Below the pieces are notes generated by a model that was given only the letters and a program-made list of their open reading frames with translations, made no database searches and was not told where the DNA came from. Both the position numbers and the translations under genes were made by a program. Positions 16,324 to 23,647 of a stretch of DNA of 28,019 nucleotides are shown in pieces. Position 1 is the stretch's first letter. The number at the start of each line of letters is the position of its first letter. Origin of the DNA: Acidobacteriota bacterium (GTDB lineage Bacteria; Acidobacteriota; UBA6911; RPQK01); assembly GCA_003819755.1 (NCBI GenBank), contig RPQK01000010.1:1-28019 (forward strand), given 5' to 3'.

Positions 16324-17297
16324 TTATCACGCAAACCCCGCTCCGAATCAGCTTTCTGGGTGGCGGGACAGATTTTCCCGGCTACTTCTGTCGAGAAGAC
16401 GGCTGGGTCTTGAGCTCCGCCATCAACCGGTACATCTTTGTCATCATCAAGGAGCGGTTCGACGACAAGATCCGCGTCGGATACACCCGAACCGAGATGG
16501 TGGACAACATCGATCAGCTCGAGCACGAGCTCATTCGCGAGTGCCTGCGGAAGACCGGCATCCTCAAGAAAGTGGAAATCACTACGATGGCCGACATCCC
16601 CTCCCGGGGTTCCGGGATGGGTTCCTCCAGCACGGTAACCGTCGGTCTCCTCAATGCCATGTATCACTTCCTCGGGGAACCCAAGGATCCTCGGACCCTG
16701 GCTCGGGAGGCCTGCGAGATCGAGATAAACGTGCTGGGCAAGCCGATTGGCATGCAGGATCAGTACATCGCGGCTTACGGGGGGCAGCGTTTCATACACT
16801 TTCACTCCACGTCAGACATTGACGTCGAACCGGTCCTGGCGGACGAATGCCTGAGAAGAAGACTGGGAGAGAGCCTTCTGCTCTTCTTTACGAACGTCAC
16901 GCGTAAAGCCGAGTCAGTCCTGGCAGAGCAAGTCCATACGATGAACGATCACCTGGAAGTGCTCAGGGAGATGAAGCGTCTGGCGTTGCTGGCTCGGGGT
17001 TGCCTTCACGCCGGCGAGCTCGACGAGTTCGGCACGCTGCTACATCATGGCTGGGAATACAAGAAACAACTCGCCAGCGGCATCACGAACGGTCCCATTA
17101 ACGCAATGTACGACGCCGCCCGAAAGGCAGGCGCACTGGGAGGGAAGATCACTGGGGCAGGGGGCGGCGGGTTCCTGCTGCTGTACACCCCTCGGCACAA
17201 GCAGGATGATGTGCGAAGCGCACTGCACGGTCTCCCCGAGCTACCCTTCGACCTGGAACGTGACGGCACGAAAGTGATTTTCAACTATCGCAGATAA
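16320..17297 (+). CDS. GHMP family sugar kinase (HddA-like, heptose 7-phosphate kinase type)
   Basis: The 325-residue product has an N-terminal PLRISFLGGGTDFP (7-20) and the GHMP ATP-binding motif in PSRGSGMGSSSTV (95-107). A conserved aspartate, D147 in MQDQYIAAYGG, and a C-terminal glycine loop (KITGAGGGGFLLL) complete the family pattern. The length and N-terminal signature are those of D-glycero-D-manno-heptose 7-phosphate kinases and related sugar 1-kinases in polysaccharide clusters. If it is HddA, the other enzymes of GDP-heptose synthesis (GmhA, GmhB, HddC) would be needed and none is in the window, so another sugar substrate is possible. The start was taken from the ATGA overlap with the epimerase stop; a longer frame opens 39 bases upstream inside that gene. 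Confidence 0.85.
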   Translation: MIITQTPLRISFLGGGTDFPGYFCREDGWVLSSAINRYIFVIIKERFDDKIRVGYTRTEMVDNIDQLEHELIRECLRKTGILKKVEITTMADIPSRGSGMGSSSTVTVGLLNAMYHFLGEPKDPRTLAREACEIEINVLGKPIGMQDQYIAAYGGQRFIHFHSTSDIDVEPVLADECLRRRLGESLLLFFTNVTRKAESVLAEQVHTMNDHLEVLREMKRLALLARGCLHAGELDEFGTLLHHGWEYKKQLASGITNGPINAMYDAARKAGALGGKITGAGGGGFLLLYTPRHKQDDVRSALHGLPELPFDLERDGTKVIFNYRR

Positions 17298-17317
17298 CAG
17301 AGCTCGAAAGCTGCCAC

Positions 17318-18343
17318 ATGAAACTCGGAATTGTCGTTGATGTGAAGTCGCAGTTCGTAAACGATCTGTTGTCTGATTGGCGATCCCGTTACCGCACCGA
17401 CGTATTCTCGTTCCGAGAAATACAACTTCCCTTCTCGCAAGGACGGGTCAACCAGTGGTTACTTAACCGATCGCTCAGAGACTTCCTCGCAAGTCACGAT
17501 CTGAACTTCTTTGAATGGGCCGGGCCTTTGTTGATAGCAGCCAGCCGCCTCGGTGTGCCGCGGCCCCTGGTCGTCCGACTCCATTCCTACGAACTGTTCG
17601 AGTACGCCCCGCACATCAACTGGGGAGCAGTCACCAAAGTGATCCTCGTAAGTGAAGCGATGCGACAACGGTTTGTCGCGCTATACCCCGACTGTGCCGG
17701 GAAGGCTGAAGTCATCCCCAACGGCGTCCAGCTCGACCGGTTCAAGCCGGCGAACCGGGAATTCGCAAACAACCTGGGGATGTTGTGTGAATTGACGCCC
17801 ATCAAAAGGGTGTACGAGACGATCCTGACCGTCCAGGATTTGAGGAAACAAGGCCACTGCTTTCGCCTTCACTTGGCCGGAGAACCTCCGAAAGGCGCAA
17901 CAAACGCCAGGTATTACGCCGCCATGCAGAGTGCGGTGGCCAAGCTCGACTTGGGGACGCAGGTGATCTTCTACGGACAGGTACAGGATGCCGAGCGATG
18001 GCTGCGCAAGATAGACGTCTTTGTCTCGAACAGCTTCTGGGAAGGCCACCAGGTTGCGCTGATCGAGGCGATGGCCAGCGGCTGCTACTGCCTGTCGCAT
18101 TTCTGGGACGGAGTGGAAGAAGTACTTCCGTCGGAGTATATTCACGCGACCGATTCCGAACTGCAGCAAAACCTGGTTCGCTACTCGGAAATGACCGAAT
18201 CCGAAAAGCACCGGCATCATGCACGCATGCGCAAGATCGCGGAAGATGAGTTTGATCTTCGGACCAGCAGCGCAAGATTCTGTTCACTCTTCTCGAGTAT
18301 GGTGTCCGGTCGGCGAGCGAGTCTTTCAGAGCCGGAAGCGTAA
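17318..18343 (+). CDS. GT4-like (GT-B fold) glycosyltransferase
   Basis: The 341-residue cytosolic protein has the two-domain GT-B layout. The N-terminal half reads HSYELFEYAP and ends near ILVSEAMRQRF. The linker motif VIPNGVQLDRFKP (132-144) is typical of GT4 enzymes. The C-terminal domain has the E242-x7-E250 motif in SFWEGHQVALIEAMASG, which binds the nucleotide-sugar phosphate and ribose. It likely adds one sugar to a lipid-linked polysaccharide intermediate; donor and linkage are unknown. It starts 20 bases after the kinase gene and is the last gene of the operon. A short GC hairpin follows its stop codon, then a large palindromic element. Confidence 0.88.
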   Translation: MKLGIVVDVKSQFVNDLLSDWRSRYRTDVFSFREIQLPFSQGRVNQWLLNRSLRDFLASHDLNFFEWAGPLLIAASRLGVPRPLVVRLHSYELFEYAPHINWGAVTKVILVSEAMRQRFVALYPDCAGKAEVIPNGVQLDRFKPANREFANNLGMLCELTPIKRVYETILTVQDLRKQGHCFRLHLAGEPPKGATNARYYAAMQSAVAKLDLGTQVIFYGQVQDAERWLRKIDVFVSNSFWEGHQVALIEAMASGCYCLSHFWDGVEEVLPSEYIHATDSELQQNLVRYSEMTESEKHRHHARMRKIAEDEFDLRTSSARFCSLFSSMVSGRRASLSEPEA

Positions 18344-18350
18344 GGCGTTT

Positions 18351-18366
18351 CGCGTCCGCTGACGCG
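18351..18366 (+). terminator. Possible GC hairpin terminator without T-run
   Basis: CGCGTC and GACGCG form a six-base stem with a four-base loop, seven bases after the glycosyltransferase stop. No T tract follows, so it is at best a weak or factor-dependent terminator. Confidence 0.3.
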
Positions 18367-18371
18367 ACCTT

Positions 18372-18803
18372 TGGAGTGCGGCGGCAACGAGCTGTACTTT
18401 ATACGCATCTCGGAACCAGCGTGCGGGGGCTGGATCTCAGCGGCGGTCGAGTGGCTCGCTGTTTTGTGGCGAGTGGTATCGAGACCCCGCGCCTTTGGGG
18501 CGCAGCGGTTGCGTCGGCTCCTATTGTGGCCGGACTCTCCCGAGTCCGGCAGTCGGACCACCAGGTCCGGCGGGGAACACGCGAGTTGCAACCATCGATT
18601 TGGCCGGGCTAACAGCCCGTCTGCCGGACTCGGGAGAGTCCGGCCACAATAGGACTGGCCGCAAAAACCGCATTCCGCGAGCCACTCGACCGCCGCTGAT
18701 ATCCAGCCCCCACGCTGGTTCCGAGATCTGTATGAAGTGCAGGTCGCCAGGACTCCTGGTAAAGCACCGGAGTCCTTCTGCCTCTCGTTGCCGCCGCACT
18801 CCA
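18372..18803. repeat. Large three-level nested palindromic element (432 bases)
   Basis: Three pairs of arms are nested. The outer 20 bases (18372-18391 with 18784-18803) pair perfectly and read TGGAGTGCGGCGGCAACGAG. A middle pair (18407-18459 with 18677-18727) is nearly perfect with two extra bases and one mismatch. An inner 33-base pair (18520-18552 with 18621-18653) is perfect. The right outer arm has about 35-40 bases absent from the left, including a small hairpin with GGACTCC and GGAGTCC. The element has no credible gene and occupies most of the gap between the glycosyltransferase and the beta-helix protein genes. The structure resembles a non-autonomous mobile palindrome, but target-site duplications were not identified. 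Confidence 0.93.
18520..18653. repeat. Inner 33-bp perfect inverted repeat with shared GTGGCCGGACTCTCC core
   Basis: The arms carry GTGGCCGGACTCTCC and its complement, the same core found at 8690-8818 and 23421-23592. The 68-base loop contains the CCAGGTCCGG and GGGCTaacAGCCC hairpin modules also present in the 8592 element. Confidence 0.92.
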
Positions 18804-19037
18804 GGGTCGCGCCTTCGTGTCCGGCTCTGAAAGATTCGCTTGCCGCTCGCTTCCTGCAAGTAAATCCGCCCCTTTTTCCAACACCAAACTGACCCGCCAC
18901 CAACCCTTCTCTGGGTCTGACGTCTCTGTATAAGCTGCTTCTGTTGTGCCGAGCGTCACAGTGTTATCCTCCGCGTGGTGTTAAAAGCCACCCGTCTGAC
19001 GGAACGGGATTTTGAGCTTTGGGAGATGTGATTTCTT
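18804..19037. promoter_or_regulatory. Leader region of the beta-helix/hydrolase operon
   Basis: After the palindrome, this 234-base stretch precedes the secreted-protein genes and should contain their promoter. A perfect short palindrome CCGTCTGACGG at 18992-19002 could be an operator. No confident -35/-10 pair was found. GGGAGA at 19020-19025 is a distant candidate ribosome binding site for ATG 19038. Confidence 0.3.
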
Positions 19038-20819
19038 ATGAAAAGTGTTGGGATTCTCGCCCTGGCCTTGACTCTCAGCGCGGCTGCTACGGAAGCCGCT
19101 ACCTACTATATGAGCCCAACCGGGTACGATTCGTACCCGGGCACGTCATCCCAGCCATGGCAGAAGTTCAGCCGCGCCTGGAAGTCTGTTAAACCCGGGG
19201 ACACTCTGGTCCTTCATGACGGAGTTTATCCGGACAGCATCGAGCCCCCGTTCGGGGGGAAAGCCGACTCGCCGATTACGATCAGAGCACTGAACGATGG
19301 GAAGGCGGTAGTTGATGGTGAGAACGTCCGAACTCCTGTACTGTTGCGCAGTTACCGTAATGCTCACTGGTTTGTAATAGAGGGCCTGATCTTTCGAAAC
19401 GGGAGCATCTCTCCGGCGCCTCAGACGGTCGTCTCTATCGAAACCGACTACAACGTTTTGAGACGAGTCTCCGCGTACAACGCGCAGATCGACGACAACA
19501 CAACTGTTATCCTTCTGGGTCCGACTGCAGAACACAACCTGGTCGAGGATTGTGTCGCCGCCGGCTCCGGGCGAAAGATGATCAGCATTTTCAAGGGGGA
19601 ATACAACACGCTACGGAGGTGTCTGGCGCTTTGGATGACGTGGGAAGGGCGCTTGAGCTGTCAAGAGTGGCCAAACGGCGGCAACATCCACATCTACAAT
19701 GCCAGCAATAACATAGTGGAGAACTGTATTGCGGCCGGGCCCGTGGGCAAGTGGTCGGTCCTCGTCCAGGCCAACTCGGATTCGTCAGTGGCGGTCAACA
19801 ACAGAGTTCTTGGGACAATCGCCATCCGCGCCGGCGTAAACCCGGACGACACCGTTATAGACTGGCCGACCAACCGTCCCGAACCGACCTCGTGCCGCCC
19901 GGACCTGATGATTGATTTCGACAACTGGTACAGCCACAGGACCGGTTTCGCGCTCTATGCCGCAAGTCTGGCAAAATTGGAGAACAACCTTCTCAAGGAC
20001 ATCCTCGCTTCGCGGAACGCCAGTCACGCCCTCAATGTCCAGTCCTCTGCCTACTTCTCCGGGAACCAGCTTGACCACGCAACATTTCAGCGGAACGGAA
20101 TCGGGCTTGGAGACAAAGGCGGAGGGCACGGGACCGATGCCTTGGTCGAGGACCTGTCGAGCTTGACCGTAACCAACAGTGCCATTGGGGTCGTGCGTGA
20201 CATACATGGCAACTCGCACCCCTCTCACCAGGGAGAAGGCGCCCGTCTGCGCTATCGCTATGTCGACGGCGTCTTGAGGGACGGGAGCGAGGGAAACCCG
20301 GCAGAGACACTCTGGCCTTGGCCCATGGAGCAACGGATACGGGAGGAGATCGGCATCTCTGTCACAAACTGGATTTCAGAAATCATACCCGAGCAAGTGG
20401 ATCCGGTGAGCCTCGGCCCCGCTCCGAATCTTCAGGTCACTCCTGTGTTCACCTCTTTTGGGACTGAAAACCCGAACAAGCGCCTTGTCACAGTTTCAAA
20501 CCGCGGCGTCACCGAACTGAAGATCGATGGCGTTACGATTGCCGGACCTGGTGCTCCCACTTTCAAAATCGGTAATGCTGGTTCGTGCTCCCAGGAACCG
20601 TTCGTGCTAGGCTCAGGAAAGAGCTGTACCCTGGAAGTGCTGTTCCAGCCGACAGACGATCTAGCCAAGCAGGCTTACCTGGCGGTCAAGATACAAAACC
20701 CGCCGCCCTATCCGTACCCCTCCGCGGTCTATCTCGCCGGCATAGGTCCGACCTCCTCTACGCCAAAGCCGCCTTCGACACCAACCGGCGTGCACATTAA
20801 GACAGTCAGCCCCGATTGA
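19038..20819 (+). CDS. Secreted right-handed parallel beta-helix protein with C-terminal choice-of-anchor-type Ig domain
   Basis: The 593-residue product has a clear signal peptide cleaved near ATEA-A (residue 20-21). The mature start, YYMSPTGYDSYPGTSSQPW, followed by VKPGDTLVLHDGVY, is the DUF1565-type opening of pectate-lyase-like beta-helix proteins. Helix rungs with repeated Asn-rich turns (NVLRRVSAYN, NLVEDCVAAGS, NIVENCIAAGP) run to about residue 400. Residues about 462-570 form an Ig-like domain with SCSQEPFVLGSGKSCTLEVLFQP, the cysteine and GxSCT pattern of choice-of-anchor D/HYDIN-like domains. The protein ends shortly after PSTPTGVHI. It may cleave or bind an acidic polysaccharide, but catalytic residues were not identified. 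The next gene starts 16 bases downstream, so the two form an operon. Confidence 0.85.
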   Translation: MKSVGILALALTLSAAATEAATYYMSPTGYDSYPGTSSQPWQKFSRAWKSVKPGDTLVLHDGVYPDSIEPPFGGKADSPITIRALNDGKAVVDGENVRTPVLLRSYRNAHWFVIEGLIFRNGSISPAPQTVVSIETDYNVLRRVSAYNAQIDDNTTVILLGPTAEHNLVEDCVAAGSGRKMISIFKGEYNTLRRCLALWMTWEGRLSCQEWPNGGNIHIYNASNNIVENCIAAGPVGKWSVLVQANSDSSVAVNNRVLGTIAIRAGVNPDDTVIDWPTNRPEPTSCRPDLMIDFDNWYSHRTGFALYAASLAKLENNLLKDILASRNASHALNVQSSAYFSGNQLDHATFQRNGIGLGDKGGGHGTDALVEDLSSLTVTNSAIGVVRDIHGNSHPSHQGEGARLRYRYVDGVLRDGSEGNPAETLWPWPMEQRIREEIGISVTNWISEIIPEQVDPVSLGPAPNLQVTPVFTSFGTENPNKRLVTVSNRGVTELKIDGVTIAGPGAPTFKIGNAGSCSQEPFVLGSGKSCTLEVLFQPTDDLAKQAYLAVKIQNPPPYPYPSAVYLAGIGPTSSTPKPPSTPTGVHIKTVSPD

Positions 20820-20835
20820 CGAGGAGATTTTCCGC

Positions 20836-23334
20836 ATGGCAAACAGAGTAAACGCGGTCAGGCGACAAGTGGTCTATGCAGCTTCTGTCTGGGCTTTCCT
20901 GGTAACGCTCCAGGGCGCCCCGACAATTTCACAAGTTCAGTTTCCCCCGCAGGTCGCCAAGCTAACCAAGTTCGAGGTGACGTTCCAGGTGGGCTCCACG
21001 GTTGCGCAGAATCTTCAGTGGCCCTATGATCCGGCTCCGCCGCCTGGTATCCCGGCCGACGCCGGAATCAGTGTAGACGTTTTGTTCAGTCCAGATGACT
21101 GGCAAACCGTCTACCCTCACCCGGCGTTTTACTTTCAAAACTTTACCGATGAAGTCCGGGACGAGAAACCATGGAATTACCCGACCGGTGAATTCTCCTG
21201 GAAGGCTCGATTCTCGCCTGACCGTGTGGGTGGCTGGCAGTTCAAGATAAGAGTGCAGGATGCCTCTGGCAGTTACGAAACATCGCCGCAATCTTTTTCA
21301 GTCGTAGATTCCCCGAGTCGCGGTTTTGTAAGGGTGAGTACTGCCGACAGCCGATATTTCGAATTTCAGAACGGCGAGCCTTTCGTGGGTCTCGGCTACC
21401 AGGGAAAGAGACTTGAGGAAGCAGATTTCCAAACAATGCAGAAGAACGGTATCCAGCTGATAAGAACATGGGCCTGGATGGCGTCCTCCGTGTTCGCGTC
21501 GCAGTGGAACCCGTACTATGAGCTGCGGAATCAATACTTGGGGTATGTGCCTCGAACCGGGCTCCTCGCCTTCGACGACGATGTTACGGGCACCACAAGC
21601 ATCAAAATGCGGGTCGATTATGAACCGGGGGGGAATACCGGCTGGTTCGACGGGGCCCGAGTCGTCGGTTCGTGGGGCACTCCAACGGAGGTGAAGCCTG
21701 ATACCAGATACTTCATAAAAGTGGTGTATCGGGGTTTTGATATCGCCGGACCAAGGAATTACGCCTCTCCGTCCTTCGGGTTTGTAGTCAAGACCAACAT
21801 CAATTTCACTGAACGGTCTCGCTGTTTCGAGCCGGGGGTCGGCGAAACGATCACCAACTATGGCGAGAACACTCCCTCGGCATGGGGGAGCCTCGAGGGT
21901 TTCTGGCATTCAGGAACGAAAAATTTCCTTCCTGGCTTCTACCTGGTCCTGGAAAACGTGACCCAGGGAAGAGTGTATGTCGACAGTGTTTCCATGCGCG
22001 AGGATCTTGGGGGCGGTCAGCTGGGGGCCGAAATAATGCACAAGCCTTCGATGGAGCACCACCTCTACTTCCAGCAGCATGCGTCGTACCAGTTGGACAA
22101 GGTCCTGTCTTTGGCCGAAAAATACGATGTCTACCTCAAAGCCGTGATCCTCGAAAAGGGGGAGAAGATCCTTCGCAAAATAGGCTTTGATGGCAATTTC
22201 GCACCGGATAATCAGGACTTCTTCTATGGCGACTTCCGAAACACGACCAAAGTCCGATGGTTACAACAGGCCTGGTGGCGGTACCTGCAAGCCAGATGGG
22301 GATACTCCCCGAATATTCATTCCTGGGAGTTGTGCAACGAAGGAGATCCGGCCAGTGCGCGTCACTTCGCGCTGGCGGACGAGATGGGCAAGTTCATGCG
22401 GGGCCGAGTCTTCGGGGCGCCAGTCGCAGGAGGTGACGGCGTCGAGTGCAAGTACAAGCATCCGAATGCCCACATGGTGACGACCTCGTTCTGGCACTCG
22501 TTGCCTTCGAATCAGTTTTGGGTCAACACCAAGTACCCGAATCTCGATTACGCGGACGTCCATGCTTACATCAGCACTGGATGGCTGGACAACCCGGCCC
22601 ATGAAACAGACGCGGCTCTGTTTCACCTCGACTACAGCACCGACTGTCGTTCCAACCTCACCTATTACGCCAATCAAAACGGTCTTCCCGCCAAGCCCAT
22701 AGTCCGGGGGGAATGTGGAATCGACTTCGTAGCCAAGCAACAGGAAAACCCTGACTTAGCCCGGGACCAGCAAGGCATCTGGTTGCACAATTACACCTGG
22801 GCCGGGCTCGACGCCGGGGCGCTTTACGAGCTTTACTGGTGGCACGAAAACCGGGAGACACAGCCGGGGCCAGACGGACAGCCCGGCCTTCACGACGTCT
22901 ACAGGCCTTATTTCAATTTCCTAAGTGGTATCCCGGTCAATAACGGGAAGTACGAAGACCTGAAAGCTGTTGCATCCAATGGAGGGATCCGGGTAGTTGG
23001 GCAGAAAGACTCTGCCGCAGGCCGGGCACACGGGTGGGTGCAGAACAAACAACACACCTGGAGAAACGTGGTTGACGGCGTGGCGATCTCACCCGTCTCG
23101 GGAGATGTGACGATCGGAGGATTTGCCCCGGGGACGGTTTACGAGATCGAGTGGTGGGATACCTACCAGATAGGAGACGTCGCCCAGCCGTTGAGCAAGA
23201 CGACTTCAACGGCGTCGACGTCGGGCGAGGTGACGGTTCCGGTCGGGTCGCTCACGACCGACGTGGCTTTCAAAATCACTCGCAAGGCGCCACCGTCGGC
23301 TCCGACGAACCTGAGGATTACGAAGGTAAAGTAG
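20836..23334 (+). CDS. Secreted DUF5060-type glycoside hydrolase with an inserted beta-domain
   Basis: The 832-residue product has an N-terminal signal-like segment (about 9-27). A DUF5060 beta-sandwich (about 30-157) follows, containing the characteristic GEFSWKARFSPDRVGGWQF. A TIM-barrel hydrolase domain starts near 165. The likely acid/base is E502 in LCNEGDP and the likely nucleophile E626 in VRGECGID, the clan A pattern at the ends of strands 4 and 7. Between barrel strand 1 (IRTWAW, 209-214) and the helix at about 400 there is an insert of roughly 170 residues with its own beta-rich, CBM-like character (about 225-395). A C-terminal beta-domain (about 710-815) ends in PSAPTNLRI and stops. 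It is probably an extracellular enzyme acting on a polysaccharide, perhaps the one made by this locus. GAGGAG precedes ATG 20836. Confidence 0.87.
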   Translation: MANRVNAVRRQVVYAASVWAFLVTLQGAPTISQVQFPPQVAKLTKFEVTFQVGSTVAQNLQWPYDPAPPPGIPADAGISVDVLFSPDDWQTVYPHPAFYFQNFTDEVRDEKPWNYPTGEFSWKARFSPDRVGGWQFKIRVQDASGSYETSPQSFSVVDSPSRGFVRVSTADSRYFEFQNGEPFVGLGYQGKRLEEADFQTMQKNGIQLIRTWAWMASSVFASQWNPYYELRNQYLGYVPRTGLLAFDDDVTGTTSIKMRVDYEPGGNTGWFDGARVVGSWGTPTEVKPDTRYFIKVVYRGFDIAGPRNYASPSFGFVVKTNINFTERSRCFEPGVGETITNYGENTPSAWGSLEGFWHSGTKNFLPGFYLVLENVTQGRVYVDSVSMREDLGGGQLGAEIMHKPSMEHHLYFQQHASYQLDKVLSLAEKYDVYLKAVILEKGEKILRKIGFDGNFAPDNQDFFYGDFRNTTKVRWLQQAWWRYLQARWGYSPNIHSWELCNEGDPASARHFALADEMGKFMRGRVFGAPVAGGDGVECKYKHPNAHMVTTSFWHSLPSNQFWVNTKYPNLDYADVHAYISTGWLDNPAHETDAALFHLDYSTDCRSNLTYYANQNGLPAKPIVRGECGIDFVAKQQENPDLARDQQGIWLHNYTWAGLDAGALYELYWWHENRETQPGPDGQPGLHDVYRPYFNFLSGIPVNNGKYEDLKAVASNGGIRVVGQKDSAAGRAHGWVQNKQHTWRNVVDGVAISPVSGDVTIGGFAPGTVYEIEWWDTYQIGDVAQPLSKTTSTASTSGEVTVPVGSLTTDVAFKITRKAPPSAPTNLRITKVK

Positions 23335-23359
23335 GGCGAGCCGGCTGGTCCGGTAACAA

Positions 23360-23376
23360 AGTGCAGGCGAGACGCC
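23360..23376. repeat. Third copy of the AGTGCAGGCGAGACGCC word
   Basis: This 17-base word is identical to 156-172 and 4270-4286 and in the same orientation. It lies just after the glycoside hydrolase stop and beside the palindrome at 23421-23592. Here only one side of the repeat is recognisable. Confidence 0.85.
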
Positions 23377-23420
23377 CAAAAGCGTTGACTTAACCCGTGA
23401 AGTGGGCTTGCACGCTCGAT

Positions 23421-23592
23421 AGTGCGGGGAGCTTTTATCGTGGCCGGACTCTCCAGAGTCCGGCAGCCGGACTTCAAGTCTGGCGAACGCGACCAGGAGC
23501 AGCCAAGCAACGTCGTCTTCGCCGGGCTTCGTAAACCCGGCCGCCGGACTCTGGAGCTGGAGAGTCCGGCCACGATACGAGCTCCCCGCACT
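23421..23592. repeat. Palindromic element between convergent genes
   Basis: Bases 23421-23464 pair with 23543-23592, apart from two substitutions and a six-base insertion in the right arm. The core is again GTGGCCGGACTCTCC with its complement, as in the elements at 8592 and 18372, and the loop starts with the same AGCCGGAC module. The outer arm AGTGCGGGGAGC resembles the terminal GGAGTGCGG module. It fills most of the 313-base gap between the convergent hydrolase and AsnB-like genes; no gene or clear terminator is seen there. Confidence 0.9.
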
Positions 23593-23647
23593 GCTGAGTG
23601 TGCAGGCCCCCGTGGCGCTTCGCACGCTCGATTTGGGCAAGAAGCGC

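Noticed and set aside
18372..18803. Insertion sequence with its own transposase
   Set aside because: No transposase reading frame or DDE/HUH motif was seen in or beside any palindromic element.
18495..18830. Open reading frame of about 111 codons in the palindromic element, and similar ones at 4271-4630 and 8561-9028
   Set aside because: They run through inverted arms, read similarly on both strands and match no protein family I recognise; they are by-products of GC-rich palindromes.
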